From JAEUIE01 sp047602475 (lineage in GTDB: Bacteria > Planctomycetota > Planctomycetia > Gemmatales > HRBIN36): a stretch of 64,000 bases of DNA. Below are positions 26,552 to 35,984 of this stretch, piece by piece; position 1 is the first letter of the stretch, and the number at the start of each line of letters is the position of its first letter. The notes beneath the pieces are model-generated. The model made no database searches, was not told where the DNA came from, and saw only the letters and a list, made by a program, of their open reading frames with translations. A program made the translations under genes and the position numbers. Where the stretch lies: the NCBI GenBank assembly GCA_047602475.1, contig JASGHE010000002.1, positions 1,178,001 to 1,242,000 of the forward strand, in the 5' to 3' direction.

Positions 26552-27697
26552 ATGTCTGACCTACCCCTACTTCCGGTCTATCTGGCCGGTGCCTGGCCTG
26601 CTGCCAGTTGGTACATTCGCCACAGCATCGAACAACGTCGCAACCCGGAACGTGCCTTCAACGACGACAGCGAGGAGATCGCTCGTGACGCTTTTCTCGT
26701 AGCCCTCGATGACCAGTTGCGAGTAGGCGCTGACATTGTTTCAACAAACCTGGGACTTCCCGGAGTCGCCGAAGGTACTGCACTACTGGACCGTATCCAG
26801 GGCCTCGAACCGCTGCCCAGCAAGAAACAACTCAGCAGCAGGTTGTACCACAACGCCCCTGTCTACCAACAGACGAAGCCACTCCTGGCCTTGCGTGGCC
26901 TCGGCATCGCCACCGATGCGGAACGGCTGATGTCCCTCTCCAGCACCATCTCCATCTCCACGCTGCCCGGCCCCTATACCCTGGCCGGAATGATCGCCGG
27001 GGGCCAGGGACGCTTGAGCATCGCCAACTCGCTCAGCACTTTGTTGCGTGGCGAAATCGAATCACTGGTAGCTCATGGCGTCACTCTCATCCAACTCGAT
27101 GAATCGGGCTTCGCCTGGGCTCCTGATGATCCTTCTATCCTTGCCGACCTGGTTCGCCGCACGGTCGATGGTATTCCCGTCGAAGTGCATCTTCGACTTG
27201 GTTATCTTGATGGTTCAGGCAGGCCGATGGGTCGGAAACGGTGTCGCCCCTGGCTCGCAGAAACCGCTGCTGCTGTAACCAATGCCACAATCAATGTGCG
27301 TCAGTTTGATCTGGCGTTCGGCAGCGTCGAAATGGCTGAGATCGATGTGCTTGCCGAACTGCCACCCCGTCGCATCGGCCTGGGGATTGTCGATACCGCC
27401 TGCACCTGGGTTGAACCAGCAGGTCTGCTCGTCGATCGCATCCGTCAGGCGAAGCAATTCATTCCAGCGGAACGGCTGTGGATCACCGCTGACGCCGGCA
27501 TGGCTAACTTGAGCCGTAATGTGGCTATTCGCAAAGTGAATAACATGGTGGAGGCGGCCCGCATTGTCCGCGAGCGGTTGGGCATCCGTGAAGCCACTCC
27601 GACAATGCCATCGCTCACGCTTCCTCTCCCTGAACCGAACCATCAGCAGGCGCCCGTGGCACAAACAGCCTCGTCCAACGGCGATATTTCGAGCTAG
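26552..27697 (+). CDS. MetE C-terminal-like (cobalamin-independent methionine synthase fold) protein lacking zinc ligands
   Basis: 381 residues forming one TIM barrel of the MetE C-terminal/UROD family: ISTLPGPYTLAG near residue 138, VTLIQLDESGFAW near 178 (MetE QxDEP region) and PPRRIGLGIVDTACTWVEP near 271. Known MetE proteins bind zinc through His-x-Cys, Glu and Cys. Here the first motif reads VHLRLGY (His213, Arg215) and the last reads TADAGMANLSR (Ala315), so both cysteines are absent. It probably is not a methionine synthase and may use another methyl or alkyl chemistry, or be a related lyase. The last 40 residues are low-complexity. An acyl-CoA thioesterase gene starts 7 bases after its stop, an operon. 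Confidence 0.75.
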   Translation: MSDLPLLPVYLAGAWPAASWYIRHSIEQRRNPERAFNDDSEEIARDAFLVALDDQLRVGADIVSTNLGLPGVAEGTALLDRIQGLEPLPSKKQLSSRLYHNAPVYQQTKPLLALRGLGIATDAERLMSLSSTISISTLPGPYTLAGMIAGGQGRLSIANSLSTLLRGEIESLVAHGVTLIQLDESGFAWAPDDPSILADLVRRTVDGIPVEVHLRLGYLDGSGRPMGRKRCRPWLAETAAAVTNATINVRQFDLAFGSVEMAEIDVLAELPPRRIGLGIVDTACTWVEPAGLLVDRIRQAKQFIPAERLWITADAGMANLSRNVAIRKVNNMVEAARIVRERLGIREATPTMPSLTLPLPEPNHQQAPVAQTASSNGDISS

Positions 27698-27704
27698 GAG
27701 TGAT

Positions 27705-28151
27705 ATGTCTGAACGATACCTGGCCATCAAAGTGGTCATGATGCCTCGGGATACCAACCCGCTCGGCACCATCTTTGGCGGCGTTCTGCTCAGCCACATC
27801 GATCAGGCTGCCTACTGGGGTGCCAAGCACGCCATCGATGCACGCAAGGGTAACGCCCCGATGATGGTCACCATCGCCATCGACAAAGTCGATTTCAAGG
27901 AACCCGTCCTCGTCGGCGACCTCGTCAGCTTCTGGTCAACGTGCATCCGCATTGGCCGGACTTCGGTCACTGTTCGTATCGAAGTCGAAGCCGAACGCAA
28001 GGGCAAGATCATCCCCGTCACCCAAGCTGATGTGATTTATGTCTCGGTAGATCGCCAGCCGGATGGTACACTCAAACCCGTTCCTCACGGTGCGCCAGCT
28101 TATACTCTCCCCCTTACCAAGGGGGAGTTGGAGGGGGTTAACCCGCGGTGA
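27705..28151 (+). CDS. Acyl-CoA thioesterase, hot-dog fold (YciA/BACH type)
   Basis: 148 residues from MSERYLAIKVVMMPRDTNPL at 27705, preceded by GGAG. Hallmarks: the Asn-Pro-x-Gly-x-x-Phe-Gly-Gly segment NPLGTIFGGVLLSHIDQAAY with the catalytic Asp, then IDKVDFKEPVLVGDLVSFW and RTSVTVRIEVEAE. It hydrolyses acyl-CoAs in the cytosol. The last dozen residues (LPLTKGELEGVNPR) are encoded by a palindromic repeat that has replaced or extended the natural end. It follows the MetE-like gene by 7 bases. Confidence 0.85.
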   Translation: MSERYLAIKVVMMPRDTNPLGTIFGGVLLSHIDQAAYWGAKHAIDARKGNAPMMVTIAIDKVDFKEPVLVGDLVSFWSTCIRIGRTSVTVRIEVEAERKGKIIPVTQADVIYVSVDRQPDGTLKPVPHGAPAYTLPLTKGELEGVNPR

Positions 28152-28191
28152 TAATAAACCCCACCCAACCTCCCCTTGGTAAGGGGAGGAG
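28105..28191. repeat. CCCCTTACCAAGGGG palindromic repeat, copy 2
   Basis: CTCTCCCCCTTACCAAGGGG with its inverted partner ending CCTTGGTAAGGGGAGG. The first half is translated as the C-terminus of the thioesterase. Confidence 0.85.
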
Positions 28192-28250
28192 ACGGATGCG
28201 CTGTATCGATTCCTAAATATCCTCTGTTCTCTCCCAGCCAGGACGACTTG

Positions 28251-29648
28251 ATGTCCACCACACCAACCGAAACATCGACCAACCCCTTCAGCAGGATGCT
28301 CGCCTACTTCAAAGGCCACCCCACCGGGTTCTACTTCTTCTTCTGGGGCGAACTCGCCGAGCGCTGTTCCTACTATGGCATGCTCGCCATCCTTACTTTC
28401 TATCTCAACGAGACGCTGAAGTTCAGTGAATCAGACTCTTCCCGCTGGGCCTACTACTTTCAAGCCGCCACCTACTTAACGCCCCTTATCGGCGGCATCA
28501 TCGCTGACCGCTTCCTCGGCAAATACTGGACTATCGTCGGCTTCGCCGTTCCCTACGTCCTCGGCAACTGGATGATGACCTTGCCACTCACCTCGGAGGA
28601 TGTGACGAAAACAGCCGGCGGCATGTCGGTGCCTCCCGTCAGCATGCTCATCGCTCTCGTCATCCTGGCGTTCGGCAGCGGTGTCATCAAACCTAACCTC
28701 TCGACCCTCATGGGCATGACCTACGACCAACAGAGGCCGGGGCAGCTACAACTCCGCAGCACTGCCTTCTCGATGTTCTACTGGGCCATCAACGTCGGCT
28801 CGCTGATCGCACAGTCCTCCATGCCCGTGCTTCGCAATCGCTACGGACCGAACACCGCCTTTTGGCTGCCCACTATTTTGATGTTTATCGCACTCATCTT
28901 GTTCGCCATGGGCAAGAAGTATTACGCAGTCGAAACTATCCAGCGTGTCAAGAAGACGCCTGAAGAACGCAAGGAGCAGTGGAGCGTGCTCGTTAAACTC
29001 CTCGGTGTCTTCGTCCTCTGTGCCGTCTTCTGGAGCGTGATGAAGCACTACAACACCGTTTGGCTCTACTTCACTCGTGAACGGCTCGATACCACCATCT
29101 TCGGCGTCACCTACAAGGCTGATCAATTCCAACAGCTCAATGCCTGGTTCATCCTGACGTTCCTGCCCCTCTCCACCATCCTCTTCACCTGGCTCGAAAA
29201 GAAGGGCTACAAGATTCGCCCGACCGACAAGATGCAGATGGGCTTCGTCTTCACCGCCCTCACACCGCTCATGTTCGTCCTGGCTGATCAATTCGCCGGC
29301 AACGGCAAGGCCTCTATCCTCTGGCTCGTCGCAGGCTACTTCTTCGTCACCATGGCGGAGATCCTCATCTCTCCCGTCGGGCTCGAACTTGCCTTCGTCG
29401 CCGCCCCCAAATCGATGAAGAGCTTCATCACCGCCTGCTTCCTCCTGACGATCTTCAGCGGCACCCTGATCAACAGCCAGGTCACCCCCTTCTTCAGCGA
29501 GAAGAACGCCGACGGCGTCAGGATGTTCACAGCCACGCAATACTTCGGCGTTCAACTGGCGGTCTGCGTCTTCGCCGGCATCGCCTTCTACTTCATCGCA
29601 AAACCCTTCAACCGCCGCCTGGCGGAAGAACAAAAAACCGCTTCATAA
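28251..29648 (+). CDS. POT-family (proton-dependent oligopeptide) transporter, copy 1
   Basis: 465 residues from MSTTPTETST at 28251. Major-facilitator protein of the POT/PTR family importing di- and tripeptides with protons. The ExxERxxYY motif is present (FFWGELAERCSYYGM), then ADRFLGKYWTI, GVIKPNLSTLMGMTYDQQRPG and FSMFYWAINVGSLIAQ. About 14 hydrophobic segments are spread through the chain. A second family member follows after 15 bases. Frame intact. Peptide import is family knowledge; the exact substrate is not readable. Confidence 0.88.
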   Translation: MSTTPTETSTNPFSRMLAYFKGHPTGFYFFFWGELAERCSYYGMLAILTFYLNETLKFSESDSSRWAYYFQAATYLTPLIGGIIADRFLGKYWTIVGFAVPYVLGNWMMTLPLTSEDVTKTAGGMSVPPVSMLIALVILAFGSGVIKPNLSTLMGMTYDQQRPGQLQLRSTAFSMFYWAINVGSLIAQSSMPVLRNRYGPNTAFWLPTILMFIALILFAMGKKYYAVETIQRVKKTPEERKEQWSVLVKLLGVFVLCAVFWSVMKHYNTVWLYFTRERLDTTIFGVTYKADQFQQLNAWFILTFLPLSTILFTWLEKKGYKIRPTDKMQMGFVFTALTPLMFVLADQFAGNGKASILWLVAGYFFVTMAEILISPVGLELAFVAAPKSMKSFITACFLLTIFSGTLINSQVTPFFSEKNADGVRMFTATQYFGVQLAVCVFAGIAFYFIAKPFNRRLAEEQKTAS

Positions 29649-29663
29649 CCCTTTTGGTGAGCT

Positions 29664-31088
29664 ATGTCGAACGACCCAGCCCTGGAAGCTGCAAAAAAGA
29701 ATCACCCCATCGCACTCTACTTCATCTTCTGGGGTGAGTTTGCGGAACGCAGTTCCTACTACGGCATGCGTGCGATTCTGTTCCTGTTCATGACCAAGGA
29801 GTTGATGTTTGCCAAAGCAGACGCCAACTCTTATATCTTCATGTTTAAGATGGCATGCTATTTATTGCCATTAGTCGGTGGCTATCTCGCTGACCGTTGG
29901 CTAGGCAAGTACTGGACGATTGTTGGTTTCTCTATTCCGTATGTCCTGGGGCAGGTGCTGCTGGCTTTCAGCGACCAGTTCTTCGTGTTCTTCGCTCTAT
30001 TCCTGCTAGCCTGTGGCAGCGGCGTAACCAAGCCCAACATCTCGGCCCTCTTAGGCCAGACCTACGATCAACGTCGCCCCGGCAACCTGGGCCTGCGAGC
30101 CAAGGCGTTCCTCTGGTTCTACTTCTCCATCAATGTGGGTGCATTATTATCGCAGTTCTTCCTCCCCATCATTCGTGACCAGTATGGGTATAAAATCGCT
30201 TTCCTTATTCCTGCTGTCTTGATGGTCGGTGCGCTCATTGCCTTTGCCCTAGGCAAGCCGTTCTATGCAAAGGAAACGCCCGGGCCTGCTCCTGAACTAA
30301 CGGAGGAGCAAAGAGCCGAGCGATGGAAAGTTCTCAAACCGCTTTTCGGAGTGTTCGCTCTCATCGTGTTGTTTTGGATTCCCTACGAACACAACGATAC
30401 ACAATGGGTTGACTTTGCCGGCGAGCACATGGATTTGAATACTCCCTGGCTGGCAAACCTCGGTGGCCCTGCAAAGATGTCCGCTGACGCATTTCAGTGG
30501 GCCAATGCTCTCATGGTGATTATCCTGTTGCCCTTCTTCCAGTGGTTCTACGGCAGGTTCGATCCAAAGAATCGAATCTCCCCCATCACCAAGATGTTCT
30601 ATGGCTTCCTTTTTACCGCTATGGGCCCGCTCGTGCTCATGCTCTGTTCCATCGCAACGAAGCAAGGCGTGGTGGTTTCAGCGATGTGGTTGATACCGGC
30701 GTATATGCTTTTGACGGTAGGTGAAGTGCTTGTTTATGGAACGGCGTTAGACCTTTCCTACGGGCAAGCTCCCAGCTACATGAAAAGCCTCATTACAGCA
30801 TGTTTCCTTCTTACCAATGCTGTGGCCAATCTTATTAACATCCGATGGACACGTGTATACGAAGGTGACTTGAGCATGGCATGGAATTTCACACTCGATG
30901 ACGCAGCCTTGGCAGCGCTGAAGAAAGCCCCAACCATACCAATTGACGCAACGACCTTCTTTGCCATCGATATGGCGCTGCCTCTCATCGGCGCAGCATT
31001 GATCTACTATGTCGGAAGCAGGTTCCACCACGAACACAAGCGACTGGCTGATATCGAAGACATGCGACTAGCTGAAGATCCTAAATAA
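29664..31088 (+). CDS. POT-family transporter, copy 2
   Basis: 474 residues. Same landmarks as its neighbour: FIFWGEFAERSSYYGMRAIL, ADRWLGKYWTI, GVTKPNISALLGQTYDQRRPG and FLWFYFSINVGALLSQFF. The C-terminal half differs more, including a longer loop around residue 250 (WVDFAGEHMDL). The two genes are tandem paralogues in one operon closed by a strong terminator, and may divide substrates or form a heteromeric system (inference). Confidence 0.87.
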   Translation: MSNDPALEAAKKNHPIALYFIFWGEFAERSSYYGMRAILFLFMTKELMFAKADANSYIFMFKMACYLLPLVGGYLADRWLGKYWTIVGFSIPYVLGQVLLAFSDQFFVFFALFLLACGSGVTKPNISALLGQTYDQRRPGNLGLRAKAFLWFYFSINVGALLSQFFLPIIRDQYGYKIAFLIPAVLMVGALIAFALGKPFYAKETPGPAPELTEEQRAERWKVLKPLFGVFALIVLFWIPYEHNDTQWVDFAGEHMDLNTPWLANLGGPAKMSADAFQWANALMVIILLPFFQWFYGRFDPKNRISPITKMFYGFLFTAMGPLVLMLCSIATKQGVVVSAMWLIPAYMLLTVGEVLVYGTALDLSYGQAPSYMKSLITACFLLTNAVANLINIRWTRVYEGDLSMAWNFTLDDAALAALKKAPTIPIDATTFFAIDMALPLIGAALIYYVGSRFHHEHKRLADIEDMRLAEDPK

Positions 31089-31108
31089 TTCTCTGCTTCC
31101 ATTGACGA

Positions 31109-31151
31109 CCCTGTTGCAGCGAATAACATCGTGCAACAGGGTTCTTTTTTT
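31109..31151 (+). terminator. Rho-independent terminator of the POT operon
   Basis: A 10-bp stem CCCTGTTGCA/TGCAACAGGG with a 13-base loop, then TTC and seven T. Confidence 0.85.
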
Positions 31152-31181
31152 ATTGGTCACTGGTGAGGAGACACACCGCCG

Positions 31182-32662
31182 TTGAAACGCCACATGCTGG
31201 TCGGCCTTGTTCTATGGTTGTCCACGTCGTTACTGAACGCTCAGGAAAAGCCGCTCCTCCGCTGGTGCTGATTCTGAAGGCGGCGCTCCTACATCTTCCG
31301 CGATCCCGCCAACGCTCAGAACTACCTCGGCTACGAAGTCGAGCTCATCGAGGCCCTCGGCAAGAAGCTGGGCCGCCAGATGCAGTTCGTCCAGAACGAG
31401 TTCAAGGAACTCGGCAACGGTCTCAACCGGGGAGATTATTCCCTGGCAATGAACGGCATCGAAGCGACCAAAGACCGTGCTGCCCAATTCCGACTCAGCC
31501 GCCCTTACTACGTCTATCAGCAGCAACTCGTCGTCCGCAAGGACGAGAAACGATTTGCCACTCTAGACGAGTGCCTGCAAAAGAACGCCTTCATCGGCAC
31601 CATGGAAGACACCGCCGCCGACCGTATCCTTGCCGAAAAGAAAGCACAGAAGAAGCTCTACAACGGCCCCACCGATGCCTACCGTGACCTGGAACTTGGT
31701 CGTATCGATGCCGTGCTGCTTGATCTGCCCATGGCGGTCACCTACGCCAAACCCAATGCGAAGCTACAGTTCGCCGGTGAGCCGTTTGCCAAGGGCTACT
31801 ACATCATCCTGCTCAAAAAAGAGGATGAAGTGTTCGCCAAGCAGATTGATACCGCCCTCGATCAACTCCTCGAAGACGGCACACTCAAGCGCATCTACGA
31901 GAAATGGAACCTCTGGAACGATGATCAGCAGGAACTCAGCAAACCCAAGGCAGTCGAAGGCGATGCCACCAAACCCTACGAAATGCTGGGCCGGGGCGGC
32001 TATCTCTACCTGCTTTGGGAAGGTGCCAAGGTCACCATCCGCATTGCCGTGCTGAGCATGCTGCTGGCCATCATCATCGGCTTGCCCATCGCCCTCATGC
32101 GGCTCTATGGCCCCTGGCCGATGCGACTCCTCGCCATCTGCTACGTCGAGTTCTTCCGTGGCATACCCGTGCTCTTCCTGCTCTACGTCCTCTATTACGG
32201 CATGCCCCAGGTCGGCAATGTGGTGATCCATCTCTTCGGCGAAGCCTACCGTGGCTACGCTTCAGAGTTCGTCGCCATCCTGGCGTTCGGCCTCAACTAC
32301 GCCGCCTACGAAGCTGAAGTCTACCGGGCCGGGTTGTCTGCGATTCCGATTGGTCAGTGGGAAGCAGGTGCAGCGCTCGGCATGTCCAAACCGCTGACAT
32401 TCCGCCGCATCATCCTGCCCCAGGCCCTGCGCGGATTCTGCCACCCATGACCAACGACTTCGTTGCCCTCTTCAAGGATACCAGCCTCGTCAGCGCCATC
32501 TCGCTGGTGGAGCTATCCAAGCAGTTCCAGATTCTCTCGAAGCCCGCCAACCAATACTTCGAGATCGGCCTGGCGACGGCAACTTTGTATTTGCTCATGT
32601 CTGTGCCGTTAGGCTGGCTGGCAAGATTCCTGGAGAAGAAGTGGGTCAAGAACGGAGGGTAA
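31182..32662 (+). CDS. Amino-acid ABC transporter: substrate-binding protein fused to permease, frameshifted
   Basis: About 494 residues. A TTG at 31182, after a GAGGAG motif, starts a signal peptide (KRHMLVGLVLWLSTSLLNAQ). The binding domain (SBP family 3) runs to about residue 250 (IFRDPANAQNYLGYEVELIE, GDYSLAMNGIEATKDRAA, VLLDLPMAVTYA). A HisM/GlnP-type permease follows (KVTIRIAVLSMLLAIIIGLP, EFFRGIPVLFLLY, EAA loop SAIPIGQWEAGAALGMS). The frame is broken three times: near 31265 (two G lost), 31289 (one C lost) and 32431 (one C lost, CGCGG for CGCCGG). After repair it reads through LFKDTSLVSAISLVEL to 32662. The ATPase gene follows directly. Probably imports polar amino acids such as glutamine. 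Confidence 0.8.
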
Positions 32663-32667
32663 CGACG

Positions 32668-33411
32668 TTGACGAACGGTGTTTCGATTTCGGTATCTCAC
32701 TTAAGCAAGCGCTACGACGGCAAAACCATCCTTGATGGCGTAAGCCTTTCCGTGCAGCCCGGGCAAACGGTTTGCCTGATCGGCCCCTCCGGTGGCGGCA
32801 AGTCCACGCTGCTGCGCTGTGTCAATGGTCTCAACACCTTCGATACCGGCACCATCACGGTGGGCAAGCATTGCTTGAAAGCCAACCACACCGAAGAACT
32901 CGATGCCGTGCGTCGTACCGTGGGCATGGTCTTTCAGGACTTCCGCCTGTTCCCGCACAAGTCAGCCATCGAGAATGTGATGGAAGCACCGGTGCAGGTG
33001 CTGAAGATGGACAAGGCAAAAGCCAAAGACCAGGCAGCAAAACTACTTAGCGACGTTGGCCTGGCTGACCGCATGCACCATCGCCCCAACCAACTCTCCG
33101 GCGGCCAGCAACAGCGCGTCGCCATCGCACGGGCATTGGCCATGAACCCCCATGCCCTCCTGTGCGATGAAATCACCAGTGCCCTCGATCCCGAACGCAA
33201 ACACGATGTGCTTGATGTGCTGGAACGCCTACAGGAACAGGGCCTGACCATCCTCATGGTCACCCACGAGATCGGCTTCGCCCGCAAAGCCGCTGATCAT
33301 GTCGTCGTCCTCGCTGACGGCAAGAATATCGAAGAAGGCACCCCCGCCGAGGTACTCGATCATCCCAAAACCGACCGCTGCCGCCAGTTTCTAGCCAAGG
33401 TCCTGGGATAG
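32668..33411 (+). CDS. Amino-acid ABC transporter ATP-binding protein (GlnQ-like)
   Basis: 247 residues from a TTG at 32668 that follows GGAGGG at good spacing; a GTG at 32641 inside the permease gene is the alternative. Walker A GPSGGGKST, Q-loop VFQDFRLFPH, signature LSGGQQQR, Walker B ALLCDEITSALDP and H-loop VTHEIGF are all present and in normal order. It energises the fused binding protein/permease encoded just upstream. A palindrome separates it from the convergent mscL gene and may terminate both. Confidence 0.92.
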   Translation: MTNGVSISVSHLSKRYDGKTILDGVSLSVQPGQTVCLIGPSGGGKSTLLRCVNGLNTFDTGTITVGKHCLKANHTEELDAVRRTVGMVFQDFRLFPHKSAIENVMEAPVQVLKMDKAKAKDQAAKLLSDVGLADRMHHRPNQLSGGQQQRVAIARALAMNPHALLCDEITSALDPERKHDVLDVLERLQEQGLTILMVTHEIGFARKAADHVVVLADGKNIEEGTPAEVLDHPKTDRCRQFLAKVLG

Positions 33412-33417
33412 TCTCCA

Positions 33418-33541
33418 TGCGAGCGGGGGGCGTCAGCCCCCTGAGTTAAATCTCGCGCCCCTCACCACGACCCAAGCAAGTACGAAGTTCACTGCGACGG
33501 TCGCTACTCCTCCCTCAGGGGGCTGACGCCCCTCGCTCGCA
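33418..33541. repeat. Palindrome between convergent genes
   Basis: Arms 33418-33445 and 33514-33541 share TGCGAGCG, GGGGCGTCAGCCCCCTGAG with one or two differences. The middle (about 68 bases) is not paired. The arm itself contains the local hairpin GGGGCGTCAGCCCC. Confidence 0.75.
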
Positions 33542-33542
33542 T

Positions 33543-33986
33543 TCACTTCACCTGCGCCTTCAACAAATCCCGAATCTCCATCAACAGTTCCTGATCTTTC
33601 GTCGGAGGCGGCGGGGCGGCCACTTGAGCTTTCTTCGCCTTCATAATCCAGCCCAGGAACTTCACCACGAAAATGAACAGTGCCAGAGCCACGACTACGA
33701 AGCTGATGATATCACCAACCAACAAACCGATCGGCATCTTGCTGCCGCCCAGTAACGGGATGTACCAGCTTTCGTAACTCTTATCACCTGGCATCAACAT
33801 GCCGATCAGAGGCATGATGACATTCTTCACCAGCGAATCAATGATCTTGGCGAACGCCGCCCCAATCACCACACCAACTGCCATGTCGATGACGTTGCCT
33901 TTAAACGCAAATGCTTTGAACTCATCGAACAAGGAAAAGGCTTTGCCTGCACTGCCGGTGCCAAGGTTTTTGATCTTATCCAACAT
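33543..33986 (-). CDS. mscL: Large-conductance mechanosensitive channel MscL
   Basis: 147 residues; pentameric pressure-release channel of the inner membrane. The first helix pore segment AFKGNVIDMAVGVVIGAAFA is canonical, followed by IIDSLVKNVIMPLIG, a periplasmic loop and the second helix (DIISFVVVALALFIFVVKFL). The C-terminal amphipathic helix ends DQELLMEIRDLL. Length and start (MLDKIKNLGTGSAGKAFSLF) are normal. Single gene, minus strand. Confidence 0.95.
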   Translation of the reverse strand: MLDKIKNLGTGSAGKAFSLFDEFKAFAFKGNVIDMAVGVVIGAAFAKIIDSLVKNVIMPLIGMLMPGDKSYESWYIPLLGGSKMPIGLLVGDIISFVVVALALFIFVVKFLGWIMKAKKAQVAAPPPPTKDQELLMEIRDLLKAQVK

Positions 33987-34059
33987 AAGAAACGGCTCCA
34001 GTGAGGAATGAACTGGAGCCGAGTATAGCGGCAGGCTTGGGGAGTTAAAAGCTCAAGTG

Positions 34060-35304
34060 CTATGGATAGACCGGAGCAGGGAAATGATGCCCCAACTCGC
34101 TCGCCTGCTTGTGAATATCCTTGCGAACGGCTTCATCGTCCGGGGCAGAGAGCACCGCGGCGATCCAATCAGCCACCCGTTCCATCTCGTGTTCCTTCAT
34201 ACCCCGTGTCGTCAGGGCCGGGGTGCCCAGACGGATGCCACTCGGATCAAGCGGTGGCCGAGGATCGAACGGAATCAGGTTCTTGTTGACCGTGATGCCG
34301 GCAAGATCAAGCGACTTCTCAGCGATCTTGCCCGTCACACCCTTATAGGAAGTAACATCAACCAGCATCAGATGCGTATCAGTCCCATCGGAAATGATCT
34401 TGAAGCCATGCCGTTTCAGTCGTTCGCTCAGGGCATGGGCGTTGGTCAGCACCTGTTTGGCGTAACCGATGAAGCTGGGATGCAGCGCCTCATGGAAAGC
34501 TACCACCTTGCCGGCAATGACATGCATGAGCGGCCCGCCCTGAACACCGGGGAAGACAGCCGAGTTGATCTTCTTCTCCCACTCCGGCGTCGTCAGGATC
34601 ATGCCGCCCCGTGGCCCGCGCAGCGTCTTGTGTGTCGTCGTCGTGGTGAAGTCAGCATAAGGCACGGGGTTAGGATGAACCTTCGCCGCCACCAGGCCGG
34701 CAATGTGTGCCATATCGACCATCATGAGCGCCCCAACATCCTTGGCGATGCTCTGGAACGTCGGGAAATCGAAATGACGTGGATAAGCGCTCGCCCCGGC
34801 AATGATCAACTTCGGCTTGTGTTCCTTGGCCAGTTTTGCAACCTCATCCATGTTGATGCGATAGGTCTTCGGATCGACACCATAATGAACGACTTTGAAA
34901 TACTTGCCCGAGAAGTTGAGCTTCATGCCATGCGTGAGATGCCCGCCATGGGCAAGATCAAGCCCCATGATGGTATCGCCGGGCATCAGGGCTGCCAGGA
35001 ACACAGCCATGTTCGCCTGAGCCCCGGAGTGAGGCTGCACATTGACCGCAGCCGCCCCGAACAGTTTCTTGGCGCGATCGATAGCCAGTTGCTCGACCTT
35101 ATCGACATACTCGCAGCCACCATAGTAACGTCGGCCCGGGTAGCCTTCAGCGTACTTGTTGGTGAGCACCGTGCCCTGAGCAGCCATCACTGCCGAGGAA
35201 GTGTAGTTCTCCGAAGCGATCAGTTCCAGGCCCTCCTGCTGTCGGCGTTGTTCACCGGCAATGGCCTGCCAAACTTCGGGATCATGATCAAGAATGGGAT
35301 TCAT
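34060..35304 (-). CDS. glyA: Serine hydroxymethyltransferase
   Basis: 414 residues from MNPILDHDPEVWQAIAGEQR at 35304; the frame extends upstream without family support. PLP enzyme interconverting serine and glycine with tetrahydrofolate. Motifs: GLELIASENYTS, NKYAEGYPGRRYYGGCEYVD, VNVQPHSGAQAN, the PLP lysine in TTTTHKTLRGPRGG (near residue 226), FPGVQGGPLMHVIAGK and DPRPPLDPSGIRLGTPALTT. Length is standard. The divergent MOSC gene starts about 73 bases away. Confidence 0.95.
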   Translation of the reverse strand: MNPILDHDPEVWQAIAGEQRRQQEGLELIASENYTSSAVMAAQGTVLTNKYAEGYPGRRYYGGCEYVDKVEQLAIDRAKKLFGAAAVNVQPHSGAQANMAVFLAALMPGDTIMGLDLAHGGHLTHGMKLNFSGKYFKVVHYGVDPKTYRINMDEVAKLAKEHKPKLIIAGASAYPRHFDFPTFQSIAKDVGALMMVDMAHIAGLVAAKVHPNPVPYADFTTTTTHKTLRGPRGGMILTTPEWEKKINSAVFPGVQGGPLMHVIAGKVVAFHEALHPSFIGYAKQVLTNAHALSERLKRHGFKIISDGTDTHLMLVDVTSYKGVTGKIAEKSLDLAGITVNKNLIPFDPRPPLDPSGIRLGTPALTTRGMKEHEMERVADWIAAVLSAPDDEAVRKDIHKQASELGHHFPAPVYP

Positions 35305-35377
35305 GGCTGCTGCTCTTTGAGTGTGAACCTCTGGCGTTACAATACGTCTAGAGGGAAGAGAAGTACAGGAGTTTACC

Positions 35378-35845
35378 ATGAGCTGGCAAGGCAAGGTAGT
35401 GGCCATCCACATCGGCGAAATCAGTCAACCCCTCAACAGTGTCGATTCGGTTGAAGCCCAGGCAGGCGTCGGTCTCGTCGGCGACCGCTATGGTATCGGG
35501 GCTGGCACCTTCTCGAAGAAGAAAGGTCCTGACCGAGAGATTACCCTCATCGAGCAGGAAGCCCTTGATGCTCTAGAACGGGAATACCAAATCAGCGTCT
35601 CCCCCGCCGAAGCTCGCCGCAACGTGACCACCGAGGGCGTGCCACTCAATCATCTCGTCGGCAAGCAGTTCAAAGTCGGCGACGTGGTGCTGCAAGGCAT
35701 CCGTCTCTGCGAACCCTGCGGACATCTGGAGAAGCTACTGGCCAGAGGAAAGATCCAAGAAGGCCTACGCCACCGCGGCGGCCTGCGGGCACAGATCGTT
35801 AAAGGCGGTGTGATCAAGGCGGGGGATGTGGTAACTTCGGTTTGA
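35378..35845 (+). CDS. MOSC-domain protein
   Basis: 155 residues, essentially one MOSC domain, the C-terminal fold of molybdenum-cofactor sulfurases. Marks: QAGVGLVGDRYGIGAGTFSK, ITLIEQEALDAL, SPAEARRNVTTEGVPLNHLV, the cysteine segment RLCEPCGHLEKLL and RHRGGLRAQIVKGGVIKAGD. Such stand-alone proteins may carry sulfur or bind metal-sulfur groups (family knowledge). The two cysteines of CEPC are the likely site. Divergent from glyA. Confidence 0.85.
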   Translation: MSWQGKVVAIHIGEISQPLNSVDSVEAQAGVGLVGDRYGIGAGTFSKKKGPDREITLIEQEALDALEREYQISVSPAEARRNVTTEGVPLNHLVGKQFKVGDVVLQGIRLCEPCGHLEKLLARGKIQEGLRHRGGLRAQIVKGGVIKAGDVVTSV

Positions 35846-35869
35846 ACGGAGTAATCGCGCGAAGAAATC

Positions 35870-35965
35870 GTGGCAGGGGTCAGTTGTACTCAACTGCCCC
35901 CTGCATACTGGCGAAGGTATTGCACATTTCGCAGGGGGCAACGGAGTACCGTTGACCCCTGCCAC
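35870..35965. repeat. Compound palindrome
   Basis: Outer arms GTGGCAGGGGTCA and TGACCCCTGCCAC; inside are the local hairpin CAGTTGTACTCAACTG and the pair TGCCCCCTGC / GCAGGGGGCA. It lies between convergent genes. Confidence 0.7.
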
Positions 35966-35984
35966 GGCTCTTCAAGCGTTCAAG

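Noticed and set aside
28746..29633. 295-codon minus-strand open frame opposite the first POT transporter
   Set aside because: Acidic, repetitive antisense of a conserved membrane protein; no signal or motif.
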